The translations under genes were made by a program, and so were the position numbers. Source: Terrimesophilobacter sp036565765 (GTDB lineage Bacteria > Actinomycetota > Actinomycetes > Actinomycetales > Microbacteriaceae). From it: a stretch of DNA of 6,119 bases. The notes under the pieces were generated by a model. The model ran no database searches and was not told where the DNA came from. It saw nothing but the letters and a program-made list of their open reading frames with translations. Below, piece after piece: positions 1 through 4,609 of this stretch; within the stretch, counting starts at the first letter, position 1; every line of letters begins with the position of its first letter. Location of the stretch: the NCBI RefSeq assembly GCF_036565765.1, contig NZ_DATCXP010000057.1. One strand, 5' to 3'.

Positions 1-80
1 AACCCGCCGATCATGATCGTCGCGCCATCCGGGATGTCGCGCACGGCCATAGCTGCGCTCTCAACGATCTTCGAAATCAT
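1..80 (-). CDS. 3-oxoacid CoA-transferase subunit A (PcaI/ScoA family), N-terminal fragment
   Basis: Only the first 26 codons are inside the window; the gene continues to the left of position 1. The visible protein begins MISKIVESAAMAVRDI and continues PDGATIMIGG. The stretch D-I-P-D-G-A-T-I-M-I-G-G-F is the characteristic start of family I CoA-transferase alpha subunits (PcaI, CatI, ScoA, SCOT). These move CoA from succinyl-CoA to a 3-oxoacid such as 3-oxoadipate or acetoacetate, working with a beta subunit that I expect to be the next gene. The ATG at 80-78 places the IPDG motif about 16 residues in, as in the family. A second ATG (50-48) has a GAGAG upstream but would cut into the conserved region. 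The start lies 19 bp after the stop of the aldehyde dehydrogenase, so co-transcription is likely; no strong Shine-Dalgarno is visible. The exact substrate (beta-ketoadipate versus acetoacetate) cannot be decided from this fragment. Confidence 0.8.
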   Translation of the reverse strand, partial: MISKIVESAAMAVRDIPDGATIMIGG

Positions 81-99
81 GGTGTGCTCGCTGTCACGG

Positions 100-1560
100 T
101 CAGAACGGGTAACGCTCGATATCGCTCTGCATGGTGACCCACTGAGTCTCGGTGAACGCCTCGATGTTCGCATCGGCGCCGCCGAACCTCGAGCCGGTCC
201 CACTCGCCCCGACCCCGCCGAAAGGGATGACCGGCTCGTCATCGACGGTCTGATCGTTGATGTGCACGATGCCGCTGTGCATCCGGTCGGAAAGGGCGAG
301 GCCGCGCAGCGCGTCCTTCGTGAGGATGGCGAGCGACAGTCCGTACTCGCTCCGGTTGACGATGTCGACTGCCTCGTCGAGCGTGGAGAACTTCATGACC
401 GGGGCGACCGGGCCGAAGACCTCTTCCGCGAAAGCGGGCTGGTCCGGCTGGCTGTCGGCGAGCACCGTCGGCCGGTAGAACAGTCCCTCGTAGGTGCCCC
501 CCGCGGTGAGCCTCGCACCCGCGTCGACGCTGCCGGTGACGAGGCGGTGGATGCGGTCGCGCTGGCCGGCGTCGATGACGGGGCCGAGCGGGGCATCCGT
601 CGTCGCGCCGTTGCCGACCGGGATGCCGTTCGCGGTCGCCGAGAGCCGCTCGACGTATTCGTCGTAGATGTTCTCGTGCACGAGGTGGCGCCCGGTCGTC
701 ATGCAGACCTGACCCTGGTGCAGGAAGGATCCCCAGGCGCCGGCGGAGACTGCCTGCGGCACATCGACGTCGTCGAGCACGAGCATGGCGTTGTTCCCTC
801 CGAGTTCGAGGTGCACGCGCTTGAGGTGCTTCGCGCCGAGCTCGCCGACGGCACGGCCGCCGTTTGTCGAGCCGGTGAACGAGATCACGCGGACGGCCGG
901 ATGCTCGACGAGCGCGCTGGCCGGCTCGATCGCGCCGGGCAGAACATGGAACAGACCCTTCGGGAGTCCGGCCTCCTCGAGGATCGCGGCGAGTGCGAGG
1001 CCGCCGGAGATCGCGGTGCGCGGGTCGGGCTTCAGAATCACAGCGTTGCCGAGCGCGAGCGCGGGGGCGACGGAGCGGCTGGAGAGGATCTGTGGGAAGT
1101 TGAACGGCGAGATCACGCCGACGACACCGACCGGAATCCGGCGGGCGAGGCTCAGGCGCGGTTTGCCGCTGCGCAGCAACTGCCCGTAAGGGGCCATCGC
1201 TATGGCGCTCGCCGCATAGAAGGCACCGGAGACTAGGTGAGTTTCGAAGGCGGCCTTGCCCTTGGCGGATCCGGCCTCGCGGATGAGCCAGTCAGCCAGC
1301 ACATCCGAGTGCTTCTCGATGAGGTCGCCTGCGCGGCGCAGGACGCCGGCGCGTTCCTCGTAGGTTGCTGTCGCCCACGACTTCTGAGCTTCGGCGGCAG
1401 CGCTTGCGGCGATCGCCACGTCTTCCTTGTTCGCTACGCCGAAGTGGCCGATCGTATCGCCGGTCGCCGGCTCCTTGATGTCCTGGCTGCCACCCTTGCT
1501 GGCCACCCAGCCGGAGCTGTAGAGCTTTCCATCCCACTCATTGGGGTCGAAGAACGCCAT
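100..1560 (-). CDS. xylC: Benzaldehyde dehydrogenase-type NAD(P)+ aldehyde dehydrogenase
   Basis: A complete 486-residue ALDH-superfamily enzyme, matching the usual length of about 487. It should oxidise an aromatic aldehyde to the carboxylic acid with NAD(P)+ in the cytoplasm. Visible landmarks are the oxyanion-hole Asn154 in SPFNFP, cofactor-binding Lys177 in ILKPD, FTGST (228-232) in the Rossmann domain, general base Glu252 in LELGGNN, nucleophile Cys286 in HQGQVCM, and EEVFGP (379-384). The C-terminal stretch with HINDQ (433-437), PFGGVGASG (446-454), RFGG (458-461) and EAFTETQW (467-474) closely resembles what I remember of XylC-type benzaldehyde dehydrogenase. Vanillin or another aryl/aliphatic aldehyde remains possible. 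The ATG at 1560-1558 is fixed by a perfect AGGAGG four bases upstream. The gene is the first of the leftward unit, ahead of a CoA-transferase, and diverges from the ABC importer. The family call is firm; the substrate is inferred. Confidence 0.85.
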   Translation of the reverse strand: MAFFDPNEWDGKLYSSGWVASKGGSQDIKEPATGDTIGHFGVANKEDVAIAASAAAEAQKSWATATYEERAGVLRRAGDLIEKHSDVLADWLIREAGSAKGKAAFETHLVSGAFYAASAIAMAPYGQLLRSGKPRLSLARRIPVGVVGVISPFNFPQILSSRSVAPALALGNAVILKPDPRTAISGGLALAAILEEAGLPKGLFHVLPGAIEPASALVEHPAVRVISFTGSTNGGRAVGELGAKHLKRVHLELGGNNAMLVLDDVDVPQAVSAGAWGSFLHQGQVCMTTGRHLVHENIYDEYVERLSATANGIPVGNGATTDAPLGPVIDAGQRDRIHRLVTGSVDAGARLTAGGTYEGLFYRPTVLADSQPDQPAFAEEVFGPVAPVMKFSTLDEAVDIVNRSEYGLSLAILTKDALRGLALSDRMHSGIVHINDQTVDDEPVIPFGGVGASGTGSRFGGADANIEAFTETQWVTMQSDIERYPF

Positions 1561-1564
1561 TATT

Positions 1565-1570
1565 CCTCCT
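1565..1570 (-). promoter_or_regulatory. Strong Shine-Dalgarno of the aldehyde dehydrogenase gene
   Basis: On the minus strand the sequence reads AGGAGG, then AATA, then ATG. This perfect anti-16S match four bases before the codon at 1560-1558 settles the start of the dehydrogenase. Confidence 0.85.
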
Positions 1571-1581
1571 CATACGAGACT

Positions 1582-1606
1582 GTTCGAGAGTGTACGTCTA
1601 GCGAAC
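1582..1606. repeat. Inverted repeat GTTCG-N15-CGAAC, leftward leader (putative operator)
   Basis: GTTCG (1582-1586) and CGAAC (1602-1606) are perfect 5-bp arms separated by 15 bp. On the minus strand the first arm met after the predicted start site is GTTCG, exactly 15 nt beyond the TACTATGTTC element. The second arm extends to CGAACAG. The rightward leader has the same 15-nt placement and the same CGAACAG ending, but its arms are 5 bp apart, a difference of 10 bp or about one helical turn. It is a candidate operator downstream of the transcription start; the regulator is unknown. Confidence 0.45.
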
Positions 1607-1622
1607 GCCTGTCCTTATCTTG

Positions 1623-1651
1623 AACATAGTACAGCGCAGATGGCTGCGCAA
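1623..1651 (-). promoter_or_regulatory. Predicted leftward SigA-type promoter for the aldehyde dehydrogenase/CoA-transferase unit
   Basis: Read on the minus strand: -35 TTGCGC (1651-1646), a 17-bp spacer, and -10 TATGTT (1628-1623) inside the element TACTATGTTC. The predicted start site is near 1616, giving a leader of about 55 nt before the ATG at 1560. The -35 matches the consensus only in TTG, so the promoter may need activation. The call is strengthened by its mirror twin on the other strand, with identical spacer length and identical 10-bp -10 element. Confidence 0.6.
1634..1649. repeat. Palindrome GCGCAG-ATGG-CTGCGC overlapping the leftward -35 box
   Basis: Perfect 6-bp arms (1634-1639 and 1644-1649) surround a 4-bp centre. 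The element fills most of the spacer of the predicted leftward promoter and overlaps its -35 hexamer (1646-1651). A protein bound here would block RNA polymerase at that promoter. It has no obvious counterpart in the rightward promoter, so it could provide control specific to the dehydrogenase unit. It is too short and too poor in following T residues to be a terminator. Confidence 0.4.
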
Positions 1652-1665
1652 TGTCGCTCAGCCGG

Positions 1666-1679
1666 GTTCGCCGACGAAC
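1666..1679. repeat. Inverted repeat GTTCG-N4-CGAAC midway between the two promoters (putative operator)
   Basis: GTTCG (1666-1670) and CGAAC (1675-1679) form a compact perfect dyad with a CCGA centre. It lies between the two -35 boxes (1646-1651 and 1722-1727), upstream of both start sites. It uses the same half-site as the dyads in both leaders. A further lone CGAACAG at 1713-1719 abuts the rightward -35 box. The central position would suit an activator or the anchor of a repression loop; this is inference from position only. Confidence 0.45.
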
Positions 1680-1721
1680 GCGCGCGCTCGCGACACTCCG
1701 GACAACAGAGGACGAACAGCC

Positions 1722-1750
1722 TTGACGGGGGTTCCGGCGCATACTATGTT
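1722..1750 (+). promoter_or_regulatory. Predicted rightward SigA-type promoter for the ABC importer operon
   Basis: The -35 hexamer TTGACG (1722-1727, five of six consensus bases) is followed by a 17-bp spacer and -10 TATGTT (1745-1750, four of six). The predicted start site is near 1757, giving a leader of about 65 nt to the GTG at 1822. The -35 is better than that of the leftward twin, so basal importer expression may be higher. A CGAACAG half-site ends two bases before the -35 box, a classical position for a regulator that contacts polymerase. Confidence 0.7.
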
Positions 1751-1756
1751 CTCTAT

Positions 1757-1788
1757 TGAAACATCAGTTCGTATGGCGAACAGTTTCA
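1757..1788 (+). promoter_or_regulatory. Nested dyad at the 5' end of the importer mRNA (operator and/or 5' stem-loop)
   Basis: Inner arms GTTCG (1767-1771) and CGAAC (1777-1781) flank TATGG. Outer arms TGAAAC (1757-1762) and GTTTCA (1783-1788) are also perfectly complementary. The linkers are 4 nt on the left and 1 nt on the right. The structure begins almost exactly at the predicted start site (about 1757), so the transcript could open with an 11-bp, slightly bulged hairpin. As DNA, the inner arms match the half-sites elsewhere in this control region, so a protein operator is the favoured reading. A stabilising 5' hairpin is the alternative, and both may hold. Confidence 0.5.
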
Positions 1789-1811
1789 GACAGTGTTGTC
1801 CCCCCACAGTC

Positions 1812-1816
1812 AGGAG
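1812..1816 (+). promoter_or_regulatory. Shine-Dalgarno that fixes the start of the solute-binding protein
   Basis: AGGAG lies five bases before GTG at 1822-1824. This start gives a signal peptide with the twin-arginine pair at residues 11-12. It is preferred over the upstream in-frame TTG at 1756, which falls at the predicted transcription start and has no ribosome-binding site. Confidence 0.85.
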
Positions 1817-1821
1817 TTCTC

Positions 1822-3129
1822 GTGTCCAGTTCTGTATCCGGTGGCCTGAGCCGCCGAACCCTTCTCAAGTCGGCGGGAATCGGCGCGAGCGCCGTGGGCG
1901 CCAGTACACTGCTGGCCTCCTGCGGGATTCAAGGTAATGCGCCGGCCGGTAAGTCCGATGTCCTGAAGATTGGCTTTGTGAGCCCGCAGACCGGCCCGCT
2001 CGCCGGCTTCGCCGGGTCGGACAGCTTCGTCGTGAAGCAGGTCATGGACACCCTGAGCAAGGGGTTCACGGCCGGTGGGTCGAAGCGCCAGATCGAGATC
2101 ATCGTCAAGGACACCCAGTCCAGCGCGACACGGGCAACCGAGGTCACGAAATCGCTCATCACCTCTGACAAGGTCGACATCGTCGTATCGTCCGGGACGC
2201 CGGACACCGGCAACCCGGTTGCCGATCAGTGCGAGGCGGCCGGCGTCCCGAACGTCACAACGATCGTGCCGTGGGAAGCCTGGTTCTTCGGACGCAACGG
2301 CGAGCCGGGCAAGGGCTTCAAGTATTCGACGAACTTCTTCTTCGGCATGCAGGAATTCGCCGACTGCTTCTTCCCGATGTGGGAGAAGATCGGCGTCACA
2401 TCGAAGTCCGTCGCCTGCCAGTACCCTGACGACACCGATGCGAACGCGTTCCGCAACGGCCTCATCCCGCTCATGACGGCGGCGGGCTACGAGGCGATCG
2501 ACGGCGGAGCATACGCGGATGGCACGACCGACTACAGCGCGCTCATCTCGAAGTTCAAGGCGAGCGGCGCCGAGCTGTTCACGAACGCCCCGATCCCGCC
2601 CGACTTCCAGGCGTACTGGAAGCAGGCGGCACAGCAGGGCTTCCGCCCGAAGCTCGCGACGGTCGCGAAGGTCATGCTGTTCCCCTCGGAGGCCGAGGCG
2701 CTCGGTGAGCTCACGAACAACATTGCGACGGACATCTGGTGGAGCCCGTTCCACCCCGGCAAGTCGACGCTCAACGGAGACAACTGCCAGAAGCTCGCGG
2801 ATGACTACGCCTCCGACAGTGGGAAGCAGTGGACGCAGGCTCTCGGCTCTGTGTACTCTCTGTTCGAGATCGCGATCCAGGCGTTCAAGGACTCTTCGGA
2901 CCCGAAGGACAAGGACGATGTAGCCGACAAACTTCAGAATATGAAGATCAACTGCATCAGCGGCGACCTCGACTTCACCGCCGGGCCGCAGCCGGGCATC
3001 GCGATCCAGCACCCGGTGGGCGGCCAGTGGCGCCCGGGGACGAAGTTCCCGTGGGACATCACCATCGTCGACAACAGCGCGAACTCCGCTGTTCCGATCG
3101 GTGGCGACCTGCAGCCCACGTTTGCCTAG
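1822..3129 (+). CDS. livK: ABC importer solute-binding lipoprotein, LivJ/LivK (Peripla_BP_6) type
   Basis: A 435-residue type I (Leu/Ile/Val-like) solute-binding protein that captures substrate outside the membrane and delivers it to the permease pair encoded downstream. From the GTG start the N-terminus has a Tat-like motif SRRTLLK (10-16), a weakly hydrophobic segment (about 17-32) and a lipobox L-A-S-C ending at Cys34. The mature protein should therefore be exported folded and anchored by lipid. The mature domain opens with the family strand KIGFVSPQTGPLAG (49-62), followed by KDTQSSATRA (96-105) and VDIVVSSGTPDTGNPVAD (118-135), the usual first-lobe layout. Aromatic residues at WEAWFFGR (151-158) and around FFFGMQEF (172-179) could line the site. 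Five Cys follow the lipobox (137, 182, 199, 322, 378). It is the first gene of the importer operon, 11 bp before the first ATPase. The specificity is not readable; the neighbouring aromatic-pathway genes suggest an aromatic or related carboxylate instead of an amino acid. Confidence 0.88.
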   Translation: MSSSVSGGLSRRTLLKSAGIGASAVGASTLLASCGIQGNAPAGKSDVLKIGFVSPQTGPLAGFAGSDSFVVKQVMDTLSKGFTAGGSKRQIEIIVKDTQSSATRATEVTKSLITSDKVDIVVSSGTPDTGNPVADQCEAAGVPNVTTIVPWEAWFFGRNGEPGKGFKYSTNFFFGMQEFADCFFPMWEKIGVTSKSVACQYPDDTDANAFRNGLIPLMTAAGYEAIDGGAYADGTTDYSALISKFKASGAELFTNAPIPPDFQAYWKQAAQQGFRPKLATVAKVMLFPSEAEALGELTNNIATDIWWSPFHPGKSTLNGDNCQKLADDYASDSGKQWTQALGSVYSLFEIAIQAFKDSSDPKDKDDVADKLQNMKINCISGDLDFTAGPQPGIAIQHPVGGQWRPGTKFPWDITIVDNSANSAVPIGGDLQPTFA

Positions 3130-3140
3130 AGAACACCCTC

Positions 3141-3896
3141 GTGAGTTCTGAGCGCCTCCTCGTCCTCGACGGGTTGAGTAAGAGTTTCGGTCGCGTCGTC
3201 GCTGCGGACAAACTCGAGCTCACCGTCCTCGAAGGGGAGGCGCTCGGCATCGTCGGGCCGAACGGTGCGGGAAAGTCCACGCTGTTCAACGTGATCTCCG
3301 GCGACCTGCACCCCGACCACGGCACGGTGCTGTTCTCCGGCCACGACGTCACGAGGCAGAACTCCTACAAGCGGACGCGCGCCGGAATGGGGCGGACCTA
3401 CCAGGTGCCGCGACCGTTCGACCACATGACCGTCTTCGAGAACGTGCTCGTCTCCGCCCATCAGGGCGCGGGCCTGAGCGGCCGCGAAGCCTGGCAGCGC
3501 GCGGCCGACATTCTGGAGCGCGCTGGCTTGTCCGAGCAGATCAACCTGCCGGCGGGCCGGCTCGGGCTTCTGCAGCGCAAGCGACTAGAGGTCGCGCGCG
3601 CCTGGGCGACGGGACCGAAACTCCTCCTGTTGGACGAGGTGGCCGGAGGGCTCACGACGCCCGAGGTGAGCGAGCTCGTCGAGCTCGTACGCGAGGTGCA
3701 CCACTCCGGCGTCGCGGTGGTGTGGATCGAGCACGTCGTGCAGGCTCTCGTCTCCACGGTCGACCGGATGCTGTGCCTTGCGGGCGGACGCTTCGTCGCC
3801 GACGGCTCTCCGGCCGAGGTCATGGCGAATTCAGACGTTCGCGAACTGTACCTGGGCGGGAGCCTGGAGACCGAACTCGACGAGGGGGAGAAATGA
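3141..3896 (+). CDS. livG: ABC importer ATP-binding protein, LivG type, with degenerate signature motif
   Basis: A 251-residue cytoplasmic ATPase that pairs with the LivF-type subunit encoded next to drive the importer. Motifs in order are Walker A GPNGAGKST (39-47), Q-loop Gln88 in RTYQVPRPF, Walker B LLLLDE (161-166) with catalytic Glu166, D-loop AGGLT (168-172) and switch His198 in WIEH. The ABC signature, expected as LSxGQ, reads LGLLQ (141-145) before RKRLEVARA, so the phosphate-contacting Ser and Gly are both replaced. The reading frame is intact across this point, so it is not a frameshift. I recall related LivG proteins with LTLL-x-RKRLE here, so it may be a subfamily trait. The GTG start at 3141 follows the binding-protein stop by 11 bp with only a weak AGAGA site. 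The stop overlaps the next start (ATGA). The length is normal for LivG. Confidence 0.9.
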   Translation: MSSERLLVLDGLSKSFGRVVAADKLELTVLEGEALGIVGPNGAGKSTLFNVISGDLHPDHGTVLFSGHDVTRQNSYKRTRAGMGRTYQVPRPFDHMTVFENVLVSAHQGAGLSGREAWQRAADILERAGLSEQINLPAGRLGLLQRKRLEVARAWATGPKLLLLDEVAGGLTTPEVSELVELVREVHHSGVAVVWIEHVVQALVSTVDRMLCLAGGRFVADGSPAEVMANSDVRELYLGGSLETELDEGEK

Positions 3897-4609
3897 GCCT
3901 TCTCGAGGTGAAGGACATCGACGTCCACCACGGGCAGCTTCGCGCTCTTCGCAGTTTCTCCCTCACAATGAACGAGGGGGAGACCGTTGCCGTGATCGGG
4001 GCGAACGGCGCGGGGAAGTCGACGCTGCTCGGTGCACTCGCCGGCCTCGTGAAGCCGACGTCGGGATCCGTGACGTTCGACGGCAACAACGTCACGCGGC
4101 TTCCGGCCTACCGGCGCGTGTCCATCGGAATCGCCCTCGTGCCGGAGGGACGCCGGCTGTTCAAGTCTCTGTCGGTCGAGGAGAACCTCAAGACCGGCCT
4201 GTACCGCGGGCGCAGCGGGCCATGGAACGTCCAGCGCGTCATGGAATTGTTCGAATGGATGCCGGAGCGTCGGAACCAGAACGCCTCCCAGCTGTCGGGA
4301 GGTGAGCAGCAGGCGGTCGCGATCGGCCGTGCGCTCGTCGGGAACCCCCGGCTCCTGCTCATCGACGAGCTCTCGCTCGGGCTCGCACCGATCATCGTGA
4401 AGAGGATCTACGGCATCCTGCCCCGCATCGTCGAGGAGGGAACGTCGGTGCTCATCGTCGAACAGGACGTCTCCCAGGCGCTGCGCATCGCCGACCGCGT
4501 GCACTGCCTGCTCGAGGGACACACGGTGCTCGAGGGGGCGCCCACCGACTTCACGCAGCAGCAGATCGAGAGCGCCTACTTCGGCATCGGCCAGGCGGGG
4601 GAGGCCTGA
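3893..4609 (+). CDS. livF: ABC importer ATP-binding protein, LivF type
   Basis: A 238-residue second ATPase of the Liv-type importer, of typical LivF length. Visible motifs are Walker A GANGAGKST (36-44), VPEGRRLF (83-90) with Glu at the Q-loop position as is usual for LivF, canonical signature LSGGEQQ (134-140), and Walker B LLLIDE (154-159) with catalytic Glu159. The switch segment reads IVEQDVSQ (188-195), with Gln191 where most ABC ATPases have His; LivF proteins commonly carry Gln here. The ATG at 3893 overlaps the livG stop in an ATGA tetranucleotide and is preceded by a purine-rich GAGGGGGAG, so translation is probably coupled to livG. The next gene starts directly after its stop codon. 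Confidence 0.92.
   Translation: MSLLEVKDIDVHHGQLRALRSFSLTMNEGETVAVIGANGAGKSTLLGALAGLVKPTSGSVTFDGNNVTRLPAYRRVSIGIALVPEGRRLFKSLSVEENLKTGLYRGRSGPWNVQRVMELFEWMPERRNQNASQLSGGEQQAVAIGRALVGNPRLLLIDELSLGLAPIIVKRIYGILPRIVEEGTSVLIVEQDVSQALRIADRVHCLLEGHTVLEGAPTDFTQQQIESAYFGIGQAGEA

Larger units (their letters stand above)
1622..1751. repeat. Perfect 10-bp inverted repeat forming both divergent -10 elements
   Basis: GAACATAGTA at 1622-1631 is the exact reverse complement of TACTATGTTC at 1742-1751. Each copy contains TATGTT, positioned 17 bp from a TTG-containing -35 box on its own strand (TTGCGC leftward, TTGACG rightward). The two copies therefore point outward and act as the -10 regions of a back-to-back promoter pair. 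The span given covers both arms and the 110 bp between them. By rough count, a perfect 10-mer inverted pair in about 200 bp is expected by chance only a few times in a hundred. Confidence 0.65.

Noticed and set aside
13..1236. Plus-strand open frame of 407 codons opposite the aldehyde dehydrogenase
   Set aside because: It lies antisense to a clear ALDH gene with all catalytic motifs, its composition is Arg/Glu/Asp/Gly-rich as expected for a GC-biased shadow frame, and it has no recognisable domain.
1634..1649. Rho-independent terminator
   Set aside because: The stem is only 6 bp with no T-run, and it sits upstream of both transcription units between divergent promoters.
1680..1692. Alternating GC tract as a Z-DNA or special structural element
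   Set aside because: Only about eight bases alternate perfectly, which is ordinary for GC-rich actinobacterial intergenic DNA.
1582..1781. LexA (SOS) boxes
   Set aside because: The actinobacterial SOS box is CGAAC-N-GTTCG in polarity; here the dyads are the opposite, GTTCG-N-CGAAC, and the genes have no DNA-damage role.
1756..1821. In-frame TTG at 1756 as a longer start for the solute-binding protein
   Set aside because: It coincides with the predicted transcription start and the 5' dyad, has no Shine-Dalgarno, and would place 22 extra residues ahead of the Tat motif. GTG at 1822 with AGGAG fits much better.
1561..1821. Small ORFs in the control region (about 60-130 codons, both strands)
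   Set aside because: They overlap the predicted promoters and dyads or run into the genes on either side in the wrong frame; none has a convincing ribosome-binding site or recognisable sequence.
1810..3012. Minus-strand open frame of 400 codons opposite the solute-binding protein
   Set aside because: Arg-, Val- and Leu-rich low-information translation antisense to a well-supported gene; it would also run through the promoter region. This is a third-position GC shadow.
3130..3140. Attenuating stem-loop between the binding-protein gene and livG, as seen in some importer operons
   Set aside because: The gap is only 11 bp and holds no inverted repeat.
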